From Areca catechu (taxonomy: Eukaryota; Streptophyta; Magnoliopsida; Arecales; Arecaceae), in contig CM038052.1 of assembly GCA_021397845.1 (NCBI GenBank), forward strand, positions 130,329,854 through 130,393,853: 64,000 nucleotides of DNA. Direction: 5' to 3'. This document shows, in pieces, positions 1 through 10,810 of this stretch (the first letter of the stretch is position 1; every line of letters starts with the position of its first letter). The position numbers and the translations under genes were made by a program. Under the pieces are notes generated by a model, which made no database searches, was not told the DNA's origin, and saw only the letters and a program-made list of their open reading frames with translations.

Positions 1-1480
1 CCTCTAGTATAGTCATCTACCATCTGTCTAGTTTCTGCAATTATTCGCAATGTGCATTTGGCTTCATTCAATTCAGTTCTATATTCATTTAATGTTGCAT
101 CAACTGAATTCTTTATACCTTTAGAACTAGAAGAAATAAGATCTAGGATAGGTTGGAGTTCTACTTGAGGTGCACATCTGAAGCTTCTATTGCTTCAACC
201 TTTCCTTGCAGATTTGTAACATGTTGTTCTAGCTGATTCAGTCTACCATCTACTGACTATTTTAGATCACTAAATAGTGAAGTGATTGTTCTTGTCAATG
301 TATTAGTTAAAGTTTCATCTGTTCTTCAATCTGACTTTGGATGATTGGAGGATGTGCAGCTGTCGGAGTGAAGTGTGGTAAAGGAATATCAGCTGTAGGC
401 AAATCAAATTCAGGTGCAGGCATATCAAGATCAGGAAAAGGTACATCAGCCTCCTCAAAAGTGGCAGCTGGCTCAGAAATAAGTGATTTAGGCTCAGGTG
501 TAGGCACAGTAGATGTTCCAGCTTCAACTGTAGTAGTGCTAGCAGGTTCCTCGTCTTCTTCTTCTTCTTCTTCACTGCTTGAGCTGCCTATTGCCCTGAC
601 ATTTGTCCCTTTCTTCCTCCAAACACCTTCAATTTGGATGTAACCCATTCTTTCTAGTGACTTAGAGGTGTAGACATCTGTATGGTGCAGTTCAACTCCA
701 TCTTCACCTTCCAAACTCAATCTTTGAGACTTAAACAGTAGGGTTAGCATCATTCCATAGGGTAAGCACGACTTGGCCTTTCTAACTGTCTCCTTCATTT
801 GCATAATTATAATGTAAGATAGAATTACAGGAGTCTTCTCCATGATGTGTTCCATAAGGCAAAAGTCTTTCTCACTTACCCAATCAAATCTTCCTGTTCT
901 TTGCAAAAATATTCTGCAAATAAAATTATGTAGCAACCTCATTTCGAGAGACAATGTATTTGCAAAAATAGTTCCAATTCTACTAACATCTTTTCTATCT
1001 AAGATTGTTCTTAAAGCCTTTTCTCTATTATCAATCACTAGGAACTTCACTCCATTGGCAGGTAAGTCTAGTAGACCATGTAAAATTCTTCATTGACAAT
1101 AATTCTTTTCCTTTAACAGTAGACTCAACATGATTTGTTCCCAATCTCAGATTTTCATAAAAATTTCTAAAGAGAGGGGTAGGTCTTCTCATTTAGGGAG
1201 CAAAACTTTCTCCAACCTTGATCTTCTATCAAATCTTCGATTTTTAACCCAATCTCCTTAATAAATTCAAAGTTAACGCGATGGCTGGAGGTTACCGGTC
1301 TTGTGGACATTGAGGTGATTTGGCTTGGAGCACTTGAAGCATCCCTTGCAGCTTCTTCCACAAGTTTCTCACTGTGAATAGTGGAAGTCGGCTCTTCTTG
1401 TCACCTTTTAGACCTTCTTTCCTTTCCACAGTCGGAGCAACCCTAGTAGAGCATTTCTCAGTAGCACATTTTGGAGCCAT
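1..1480 (-). pseudogene. Third ORF (ORF3) of A1, broken and truncated
   Basis: Counterpart of the ORF3 of A2. The start codon is at 1480-1478 (MAPKCATEKC...). The N-terminal part is in one frame, then a shift leads to a segment at 1361-1167 (residues GLKIEDLIEDQGWRKFCSLN) and another to an open stretch at 1050-307. The domain resembles the 'putative plant transposon protein' family: segments such as LSYIIIMQMKETVRKAKSCLPYGMML and FKSQRLSLEGEDG match the A2 copy closely. A Ser/Glu-rich acidic run and a Pro/Glu/Phe/Asp linker follow, then the start of a coiled-coil region near 300-1. The C-terminus is outside the window. Role unknown; the position corresponds to the env-like ORF of Sireviruses, but no envelope features are visible. 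Confidence 0.8.
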
Positions 1481-1962
1481 TGCTAGGAAAGAGGATGAAA
1501 TGAGAGATTGGAGAGCTTTGAAGGGAGATAGGAATCTTTGGAGTAAGATTAGGAGAGAACGAACCGTTAGAGAAGATAAAATAGAGGTTAAATGGCTCAG
1601 AGAGGAGTTTATAACCCAAAGTAAAATACTTAAGCACAAAATTCTAGTAACTCGAATAAGCTCTAGAAAGGCTCGAGTCGGCTCAGCCAGAGCTCTCCCA
1701 AACACTCAGAGGATCTTGTTGACTCGAAAAAGCTCGAGCCGGCTAAGCCAGAATTCGCTCAAAACACTCAGAAAATCCAGTCGACCTGGTTTAAGAACCA
1801 GTCGACTCGAACAGGGAAATCAGGGTTTTGATAATTTTGATCACAATTCTGAGAGATTTTGGAGAGAATTTCTAAGGGAATCAAGGCTCTATAATATATA
1901 ATGAAATCAGGAGGTTCTCTAGATAATGTTTTCTTAAATTTGAAGGAATTAGATTAGAGAAT
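1481..1962 (-). promoter_or_regulatory. A1 spacer between pol and ORF3 with promoter-like TATAAAC
   Basis: Non-coding stretch between the pol stop (1963) and the ORF3 start (1480). On the minus strand it carries several GTCGAC/GTCGGCT motifs (about 1670-1810) like those in the element's own U3, then TATAAAC (1613-1607), 127 bases before the ORF3 ATG. The A2 copy has the same order. I infer a possible internal promoter for ORF3; no transcript evidence is available. Confidence 0.45.
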
Positions 1963-4900
1963 TTAGCAAGGATCGCAAAGTCCTAATTCACTCTTAATTA
2001 GTTCAAACCTGTCTTGATTAAGTGGCTTAGTAAATATGTCAGCTAATTGATCTTCAGAAGGAACAAAATCAAGCACTATATCACCATTTGAAACATGATC
2101 TCTAATAAAATGATATCTAATTTCAATGTGCTTGGTTCTAGAGTGTTGAATTGGATTCTTTGTCAAATTGATAGCACTTGTGTTATCACATTTAATTGGA
2201 ATTTTATATTGTGATACACCAAAGTCTTATAGTTGTTGTTTAATCCATAACACTTGAGCACAACAACTACCAGCAGCCACGTACTCTACCTCAACAGTGG
2301 ACAAGGCTACAGAGTTTGCTTCTTATAGTGCCATGAGATTAAATTCAACCTTTGAAATTGGCATGTACCGCTAGTACTTTTTCTATCTATTTTACAACCA
2401 GCATAGTCAGCATCAGAGAATCCAATCAAATTCAAGGTAGAATGTTTAGAATACCAAATTCCTAAATTACTTGTTCCTTTCAAGTATTTAATTATTCTTT
2501 TAACAGCAAGCATATGTGTTTCTTTTAGTGATGACTGAAATCTAGCACATACACATACACTATATAATATGTCAGGTCTACTTGTAGTCAAATACAATAA
2601 GGATCCGATCATACCTCTATATAGCTTTTGGTCAACATTGGATCCATTTTCATCTTTGTCCTATCTGCAAGCTGGGCTCATGGGTGTGCTTATTGAATTG
2701 CTACTCTCCATACCAAACTTTTTGATGATTTCTTTGATGTATTTGGCTTGGTTGATGAAGATGCCTTCCTTTGTTTGTTTTACTTGAAGTCCAAGGAAGT
2801 AGTTTAGTTCGCCCATTAAGCTCATTTCAAATTCTCCCTGCATAAGCTTAGCAAATTCTTTACATAGAGATTCGTTAGTTGCACCAAAAATGATATTATC
2901 AACATATATTTGTACAACTAAGATATCATTATTCTTCTTTTTGATAAATAAGATTTTGTCTACATTTTCTCTTAAAAAATATTTTCAATTAAGAAAGTGC
3001 TAAGTCTATCATACCAGGCTCTAGGTGCTTGTTTCAAACCATACAATGCTTTATTTAATTTAGATACATGGTTTGGAAAAGTGTGATTTTCAAAACCTGG
3101 TGGTTGTTCCACAAAAACTTGTTCAGAGATAAACCATTAAGAAATGCACTCTTTACATCCATTTGAAAAAGTTTAAAATTCATGTAGCAAGCAAATACAA
3201 GTAGTAATCTAATGGCTTCTAATCTTGCTACGGGTGCATAAGTTTCATCAAAATCAATACCTTCTTCTTGGTTATATCCCTTAGCCACTAATCTAGCTTC
3301 TTTTCTTATTATGTTTCCTTGCTCATCTAATTTATTCCTATAGACCCATTTGGTTCCTATTATTGGATGGTTAGTAGGTCTATCTACAAGTGTCCATACC
3401 TTATTCCTTTCAAACTGGTTTAATTCTTCATGCATTGCCATCATCTAGTTTGGGACAGTCTCAGCTTCTTCTAAGCTATGGGGTTCTATTTGTGATACAA
3501 AGGCTAGATAATCATGTGCATCCTTATGTGCAGACCTAGTCCTAATAACATGTGAAGGATCTCCTATGATTAATTCTTTAGGGTGAGATGTAACATACCT
3601 CTAGTCCCTCGGTAGATCGATGTGATCCTTATTTACCGTTTCTTCTCTAGCTTGAGTGTCTTATCTTGAATGCTCAAGTCATCCATTCCTTTTGCAAAGT
3701 ACCTACATCATTATCAATGCACTCTTCTTATCTAGAAGGTGTAGGGTTAGTTTCAATAAATACAGCATGTATTGACTCTTCAACAGTAAGAGTCCTTTTA
3801 TTAAAAACCCGATATGCTTTGCTATGTAATGAATAACCTAGGAAAATTGCATCATCAGCTTTAGAATCAAATTTTCCCAAATTATCTTTTTCATTATTAT
3901 GCACAAAGCATTTGCATCCAAACATATGAGAATAACTAATATTGGGTTTTCTATCATTCCAAAGCTCATAGCAGGTTTTTTTAAAAATAGGATGGATCAA
4001 ATATGGTTTAAAATATAGCAAGCAGTATTCACCGCTTTTGCCCAAAAGTACTTTGGAAGATTGCCTTCGCACAACATTGTGCGAGCTATTTCTTCCAATG
4101 TCCGATTTTTTCTCTCTACAACACCATTTTGTTGAGGTGTTCTAGGAGCGGAGAAGTTGTGATCAATGCCAAATTCAGTACAATAATCTTCAAAAAATTG
4201 ATTTTCAAATTCAGTTCCATGATCACTTCTAATTGAAATTAAAGATAATTTCTTTTGATTTGAATCCTTTTTATGGAATTTTCTGAAAACATGAAAAGTT
4301 TCTTTTTTTGAAGTAATAAACAAAACCCAAGTAAATCTCAAAAAAGCACTACTATCACAAGAGCATATTTCATACCTCCTAGGCTTATGGTCCTAGTAGG
4401 TCCGAAAAGGTCCATGTGAAGTAGTTCAAGTGATCTTGTTGTAGAAACTATATTCTTTGATTTAAAACTTTCCCTGGTTTGTTTACCCATTTGGCATACA
4501 CCACACACATGATCAAAATCAACTTTAAACTTTGGCATGCCTCTAACAAGATCTTTAGAAATCAATTTGGCAATAGCATGCATGCTAGAATGACCTAATC
4601 ATCTATGCCATAGTAAACATGACTCTTTGGTCTTAGCATTCATTACAACTAGACTGGGGCTACTTGACATTGAAAGATCATTAAAATCTACCACATAGAT
4701 ATTTCCAAGTCTATGTCCAATGAACTTATTGCTAGAATATAAAGAGTAAGTTACTATACACATAGAAGATTCAAAGACAACCTTGAAGCCTTTATCACAC
4801 AATTGACTTATGCTTAAGAGATTATGCTTCAACTTGTCAATTAGCAAAACATTTTCAATGAAAGTGAAGGGAGTTATTTTGATCTTATCAATACCGATTA

Positions 4901-5060
4901 TTCTCTCTTTGCCATTGTCTCCAAAGGTGACCATGCCTCCTTTCATTTCAAGGGTGATAAACTGGTCCTTGTCACCCGTCATATGTCTTGAGCAGCCACT
5001 GTCTAAGTACTACCTTTTCTTCAATCTTTGGACTGCAAGACATTCCTACAAAACAATCAT
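1963..5060 (-). pseudogene. pol: A1 pol: protease, integrase, reverse transcriptase, RNase H (broken)
   Basis: Copia-type polyprotein in the order protease, integrase, RT, RNase H. Visible in order: protease motif DSGCSRHMTGD near 4990; GAG-pre-integrase segment LLWHR near 4605; integrase core with IRSDHGTEFEN and PRTPQQNGVVERKNRTLEE (4341-3997); RT segments VDRPTNHPIIGTKWVYRNKL and FQMDVKSAFLNG (3444-3055); and RNase H ending LGLCDPC (stop at 1965-1963). Several frameshifts and stops break it, including a Gln-to-stop soon after the start and a Trp-to-stop just before the protease motif. The RT active-site box reads YVDN (2906-2895) instead of YVDD, so the catalytic aspartate is lost. The start ATG (5060-5058) overlaps the gag stop TGA as ATGA. 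Confidence 0.9.
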
Positions 5061-6950
5061 TGAATTCTTTTAGGTACCCAAGCTACCTTGGGTCCTTGCA
5101 GGTCAGCAGAGGTGGTTCCTTTGGAAATCCAAATTTTTCTTACATTCTTAAGGATATTTCTAGAATCATTGCAATCAAAAGCTTTATATCCTATTCTTTT
5201 GCAAAAATAGCATACAACTTTAGAGTTTTTAATAGAAGTAGAATTTGAAGTTCTAAAAGTTGATGCAATTGATGCAGATTTTGAACCTTTTGAAATATAT
5301 GCATTTTTTCTCAAGTTCTTAGGAACATACAATAATGACTTTGAAGTTGAAACAGTTTTGGTGTAGCCAAGACTTTTTGATATAAAATATTTTGAACAGG
5401 TCCTTTAGATTTCACAAAAGTAGTTGCTGAAATTCCATTCATAATAGAAGTTTTAAAACCAATTCCAGCTTTGTTTCCTGAAATCCATTGTTCTTTTAAA
5501 ATTAACTCAAGTTTATTTGAAGACAAAGTAAGTTTTTCAACTAAGGGCTTGAGTTTTGTAACCTCCTTTTTCAGTTCAATATTTTCAATAAGTAAATCCT
5601 TGTTTTTATTTTCAGATAAAAGATTTTCATTTTTCAGTTTTTCAATTCTTTCAGAAAAGTCATGCAGTTCTTTTTGCAGTAAAAGGTTCTTTTCTGAAAT
5701 CTTATCTTTTTGTTTGAGTAAAGAGTCATTCACATTTTTCAATGATTTTATCTTTTACTCCAGCTTTCTTAAATTTAGATAATAGATCATAAAATGCAGA
5801 ATTTAATTCATCAAATATGAATTTAGTGCAGTTGCTAGAGGATGTTACCTCATCTTCAAGACTCATTAAATATAGATTTGCAGTCTTGATGGTCTCTTCT
5901 TCTTTAGATGAAGACGATTCTTCACTATTGTACCATGTGGCAACCATGGCTTTCTTCTTCTTTTTCTGTCCGAAAGATTTCTTCAATAGAGGACAGTCTG
6001 GACGAATGTGCCCCGGCTTCATTCATTCATAGCATGTGGGGACTACTTCTTTATCTTTCTCTCTGTCCTTTTTTTTTTCTTTTCCATAATCCTTCCTATG
6101 AAATTTTCGGTTGTATCTTCCTTTCTTTCTTTCCATAAATTTTTTGAATCTCCTCACAACCATTGCAATATCATCATCTTCTAGGTCATCATTGGAGGAG
6201 GTGCTTTCTTCTTCTGACTCTTCATCATCCCTCTTTGATTGGAAGCATCTCTGAAGGCTATTATTTTCTTTTCTTTTGTTCGTCTTCAGTTTTGTGCTGC
6301 ATAGTCAGCTCGTGGGTGATGAGTGATCCCAGTAGTTCATCTAGTAGTAATGTGTTGAGGTCTTTGGCCTCCTGGATTGCTGTGCCTTTGGGATCCCACC
6401 TGTCAGGTAGAGAACATAGTATCTTTTGAACTAGATCAACATTTGAGTAAACCCTGCCAAGACTCTTCAAACCATTAATAATATCTGTAAATCTAGAGAA
6501 CATGGCAGAAATTATTTCAGAAGGTTTCATTTTAAACAGTTCATAATTATGAACTAAAAGATTTATCTTTGAGATTTTCACTTGGGAAGTTCCCTCATGG
6601 GTCACTTCAAGTTTGTCCCAGATTTTCTTTGCTGAAGAGCAAGTAGAAATTCGGTTGAACTCGTTTGCATCCAAAGAACAGTATAATAGATTCATTGCTT
6701 TGGCATTCAATTCTCCCATTTTCATGTCATGATCATCCCAGTCCTCTTCAGGCTTAGGGATGTCCACGCCATCAACTTTGATCGTGGGAATGTGTGGCCC
6801 TTTTAAGATGACTTTCCATAATTGAAAATCTATAGCTTGAATGTAAATTTTCATTCGTGCTTTCCAATAAGAGTAATTAGTGCCTGTGAATAGTGGAGGT
6901 CTATTTGTTGACTGGCCTTCAACCAAGGATGTACTCATGGGATGAGCCAT
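5057..6950 (-). pseudogene. gag: A1 gag (broken)
   Basis: Capsid/nucleocapsid protein of the copia element. The ATG is at 6950-6948 (MAHPMSTSLVEGQ); an upstream TTG gives no better start. The N-terminal half (6950-6261) is open and holds the UBN2-type gag fold (TNYSYWKARMKIYIQ, then IWDKLEVTHEGTSQVKISK). A long Lys/Glu-rich hinge with a CCHC-like knuckle (..KPGHIRPDC, 6022-5970), a coiled-coil-like stretch (5742-5470) and a second knuckle (CYFCKRIGYKAFDC, His to Tyr) follow in other frames, so at least three frameshifts are present. Unlike A2, the codon for Gln in GTSQVK is intact. Confidence 0.9.
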
Positions 6951-6979
6951 CAATCTTTACTCAAGTAATTAGAGACTTT

Positions 6980-6991
6980 GCTCTGATACCA
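6980..6991 (-). other. A1 primer-binding site (initiator tRNA-Met)
   Basis: Read on the minus strand it is TGGTATCAGAGC, complementary to the 3' end of plant initiator tRNA-Met and typical of copia elements. It lies two bases inside the 5' LTR end, between LTR and gag. Confidence 0.93.
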
Positions 6992-7697
6992 GCTGTTGCC
7001 CAGGTGGCTTTATCCAAGAGGGGGGTGATTGGGAATTACAAAATTTTTGCAAATATGTGCACAAGTAATTCCTTTTAGTGGTTGAGTACTGTGTTAATCA
7101 GAGAATAAGTGTAGAAGCTAAAAAGTAAATAAAGCACAACACAAACAAGGCAAGTTTATAGTGGTTCGGAGCAACCCAGCTCCTATGTCTACTACCCAAG
7201 TTCACCACTCGGGATTTTCACTATAACCCCCAAACCGGAATACAGTCGGATTGTTTTACAGGCTCACAATCCCAACCTCTACACTTTGGTTTTATACCAG
7301 GCTCACCAAAGAAATCCACACTAGGTTTTCATAGGCTCACCTAGAACCTCTACACTTTGGTTTTAAGAAGGCTCACCAAAGAAACCTATTTGGTTTTTAT
7401 AACCGGGCTCACCAATAACCCAAATATTCTAAGAGTAGAATAAAAAAGCAACAAAAATAACAAACTCAGTTGTCTGATGGTTGCCGATGCAGCTCGAGTG
7501 AAGCTCAATTGAATGCTCTTCAATGCACTTCAATGGCTTCCTTGCTTTCCTTAAAAGATGCTTCAAGCTTCTGATAAGAGTTGGTGAAGGCTTGAAGACT
7601 GACTTCAAAGCTCAAGTGATCTCTCTCTTCTTACTTCAAAAAATGTTCAATAAATGTTTAATAACTCATTAGTCTCTCCAAGGATGTTCTCATACCT

Positions 7698-7705
7698 CAT
7701 TTATA
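7698..7705 (-). promoter_or_regulatory. TATA box of the A1 LTR
   Basis: TATAAATG on the minus strand, at the place where both A2 LTRs have TATAAATA, preceded by the same sequence (GGAAGGCAGTTGAAGTCTC). Transcription would start roughly 30 bases downstream (towards lower coordinates). Confidence 0.65.
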
Positions 7706-7837
7706 GAGACTTCAACTGCCTTCCCTTGATTTTGAATGTTGTAGACCATTGGAAAGTGATAGGTTACCGCTGGAGCACTTTTAGATTTCAAAAACAGAAA
7801 ACTTGAACTAGCTGTTGGAAGTGACCCTGTCATTCCA

Positions 7838-8094
7838 GTCGGCTCGGTCATTCTTTGAGTTAGCTCGGATCAAGTTCGGGTCGGCTAGGTTGAACACTAG
7901 TCGACTAGGTTCCATAGTTGAGAAAATGGTTCACTTTGGATGAGTCGGCTAGGCTGAAATCCAGTCGACTCGAATCTCTAAGATTCCCAAAACGTTCTAA
8001 ACCAAGTTCTGGATGAGTCGGCTGTGCCTTGGTGCCAATCGGCTGGATCTGTGTGCTAGAGAACTTCTTTGTTATGCCAGTGCCAGAGTCGGCT
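7838..8094 (-). promoter_or_regulatory. Cluster of five AGCCGAC sites in the A1 U3
   Basis: AGCCGAC occurs on the minus strand at 7838-7844, 7880-7886, 7944-7950, 8017-8023 and 8088-8094, all upstream of the TATA box. RCCGAC is the known core of DRE/CRT elements bound by DREB/CBF factors in plants. That these sites are functional is inference. Confidence 0.5.
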
Positions 8095-8464
8095 GGTTCC
8101 TCCATCCAGTCAGCTCAAGATTGGTTCTTCAGCCAGACCAAATTTAACTCTCCAGAACCCTTATGCCAAGCTTTGAAGACTTCCTCAAGGTCTTCTTACA
8201 ATGAAATCAAGAAAAATTGAAGCTTGAAAACTATTAGAAGTAACCCTTTATCTTTGATTTACGTAGGATATTTTTTGTTGGGTTCTTTTTTACAAGAATC
8301 TAATCACTTTACAACTCAACACAAAGCAATAAAGATTGTAGGGTTTAGAAAGTATGTCAATGTAGGCGTTCTACAAAAACTTGTCAACCATTTGAAAAGT
8401 TGTTAGATAACCAAATGTATGCTCCAATGATTTGTTATCATCAAAACCACTTCAGGGTTCAACA

Positions 8465-9062
8465 TTCTGCTTGAAGGGTCTTATCTAATCATTAGAGAAT
8501 TAGATCAAGGGTTGAGAAAAAAGTTTATCAGTTGCCCCCTCACTCATTATATAAAGGCATTAGTATTCTAATGCCAAAACATCCGAAAAGAAATCCTTTC
8601 TATCCTCTTCTTTCTTTTAGGATAAAAAGTCTTCTTTAAGATAAGGCTTATCATTTTAAGATAAGAGCTTAGAAAGTGATATAGGAGGCATAATCTGATT
8701 CTGAGAGAAAATTTAGAGAGGTCTCTGAGTGCCCTATAGGAGGGGGTAGGGGTTTCAACAAAGGGAGAAAGGCTGCTAAATGAAGAAAGTTTATCGGGAA
8801 GAGTCTTAATCAAATAAGCAAGCTTGATAGAAGTGCTTCTTAGTTCGATTTCTATATGAATTACCTCTGGAGTGCATATACTTGTGTGCCTTATCAAAAT
8901 TAAGGAGTATAGCACTCCAGGTATTCCTTTATAATCCTAGAGTTATAATTTATTAGTTGTTATGGTCAAGTGGTCCTTAGATCTAGGGTGTCGGCTAATT
9001 AAAGTTTTAATAATAAAAATTTTTAAAATCCAATCTTTCACTGCATCAGCATGAACCCAATA
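8465..9062 (+). repeat. B1 5' LTR, right-hand remnant
   Basis: Matches the last quarter of other family B LTRs (for example 53935-54531 and 48345-48942), including the TATA box TATATAAA at 8548-8555, the tract rich in AAGACAAG-like words, and the end sequence GAACCCAATA (CA has become TA). The left part is separated by the insertion of A1 and lies outside the window. Confidence 0.85.
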
Positions 9063-9986
9063 GATGTCTGTTATATTGTAAGGTTATCCTAGAATGATGA
9101 CACATTTGACACATGTGATATTGTGGTGTAATATGCCTATTAGATAGTTTATAGTATTAGGATGTGCATGAGACCATGAAAGCCCTATTTTAAAATTATA
9201 TTTAGTCATAGTGTTATAAAATTATAATTCAATTCAATTTAGGGTTTGATCGATCAATTGGTATCTAGGAAAGTGGTTTTGGAAAGGTAAAGAGAATATG
9301 ATTTTTAATTGGGTCTATTACTTACCTAGCCAAATTTTTTGGTGTCTAAGGCAAGCACGAGGGGCCTCCCGCCTCTCTCCCACTTACCTAGCCAATTTGA
9401 TTGATTTAGACCTTGATTTGGAAATGTTGATTGATTAAAATACTACTAATTGCCTTCCTTCATGCTAAGCCAAATTTTTATCAAAAACTATAATAGGTTT
9501 GTTGAGTAACAAGGCCTACTCTAAGGTTTGATATAAAATTTGTCTTAGTGCATCTAATGCTTTATAGCATGATTGATGGTGTTACTTTGTTATATAATAC
9601 AAGGACAACATTATTCAAACATGGCTATAAGGAAATGAAGGGTCTGACTAAACTAAGATATTATAGTTTGTTGTGCAACATAAGGTTATAAGTGTCTTAG
9701 AGGTAGTATCATGTTGAGAGTTGCAGGGGTTGCAATTGGAAAAGAAATTTTTCTACCCTTGAACTCATAAATGTTTATTGTGTAACACAAAGCATTTATG
9801 AGAAATTGGAATCTCAACCCCACTAAAAAATCCTTTTAAGATTTCTCGCTTACCATAGATGAGGGCTATGGTATTTGTAGAATAATGGTGAGAAACATAA
9901 TTATATTGATTAGTCCTTATCTAGTTATGTATATCATCTTGAGTGGTCTGCTTATACATTGTTCATTATTTATGTAAATTAATATT
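9063..9986 (+). other. B1 leader, no gene, primer site lost
   Basis: Untranslated leader between LTR and gag. It aligns with the B3 leader from about 59090 onwards (words such as GATGACACA and the TTTGTTG-GT-AACAC-AAGG series), but the part just after the LTR that holds the primer site in B2 and B3 is missing. This copy therefore could not prime reverse transcription. No gene seen. Confidence 0.6.
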
Positions 9987-10810
9987 ATGGCTTCTACTTT
10001 ATCACTGTAGGGTATTTTAGATGCCAATAAGTTAATCGATCCCAATTATGTTGTGGATTGGTTAAGGAACTTGATAATTATCTTAACTCAGGAGAAGGTA
10101 TCTTACATCCTCGATTCTCCTGATCCAAATCCGATTGAAGATGATACTTCAGAGGAGGAAAGGGCCATATTTAAAATATGGTAAAATGATAGTTTAATTC
10201 TCAAGTATATTATGTTAGCCTCTATGAGCAATAAATTATAGAGACAACATGAAAAAATAGAACCTTAGTCTATACTGCTCAATCTTAAAGAGCTTTATGG
10301 AGAGCAAAGTAAGGCTGCCCGATAACAAATATCAAAGTAGTTGTTCCAAGTACGTATGAGTGAGGGCTCGTCTGTTCAAGTCCATATACTAAAGATAATT
10401 GACTTGGTTACTTGATTAGGTCAATTAAGATTTGTTATGGATGGAGAGCTTAATCAAGACTTGATCTTGCAATCACCGTCTGATTCTTTCTCTCAGTTTG
10501 TCATGAACTATCATATGAACAAACTTAATCTTTTATTACTTGAACTACTTAACATGCTTAAGATAGCTAAGAGCTATTTTAAAGGGGACAAGGTTCATCT
10601 TCTTCTAATTGATGGGAGAAAAAAATACTAATAAAGAAGGGTTCAAAGCGAAAGTGAAATCCTAAGAAAAGCATTTAGAAGATGAAGAAGGCAAAGAAGT
10701 CCTCTGCTGATGGACCTATTTTCACTATAGTAAGCAGGGACATTAGAAGAAGAACTACAAGTCATATCTTGCTAGTCTGATACCTAATGTTGGTATCCCA
10801 TCAAAAGGTT
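9987..10810 (+). pseudogene. gag: B1 gag (heavily broken)
   Basis: The start codon and the first residues MASTLSL match B2 and B3, but a TAG follows at once. The rest shows the family's gag sequence (ILDANKLIDPNYVVDWLRNL, later ICNELYGEQ-like and SFSQFVMNYHMNKLNLLLLELLNML) scattered over frames with many stops, mostly Gln-to-stop. The zinc-knuckle region reads YFHYSKQGH, then TAG (10744-10746), where a Trp is expected, so both the second Cys and the Trp are lost. Not functional. Confidence 0.8.

Larger units (their letters stand above)
1..8464 (-). mobile_element. A1: Sirevirus-like Ty1/copia retrotransposon, cut by window start
   Basis: Minus-strand element read from its 5' LTR (6994-8464) through primer site, gag, pol, a spacer and the third ORF, which runs off the window start; the 3' LTR is not in the window. 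It has the same order and closely similar proteins as A2 at 13925-25315. It sits inside a family B LTR: sequence to the right of 8464 continues that LTR, as comparison with 53921-53960 shows. The right-hand copy of the target duplication would be TTCTG (8465-8469); the left copy lies outside. All frames are broken, so it is a decayed copy. Confidence 0.92.
6994..8464 (-). repeat. A1 5' LTR
   Basis: Bounded by TGTTG and CAACA (1471 bp). It aligns with the LTRs of A2 in reverse orientation: the shared polypyrimidine-rich end (CACCCCCC-TCTTGG region at about 7009-7040), a series of GAGCC hairpin units (about 7230-7430), a TATA box and a U3 rich in GTCGGCT/GTCGAC motifs. It interrupts the family B LTR that resumes at 8465. 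Confidence 0.92.
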
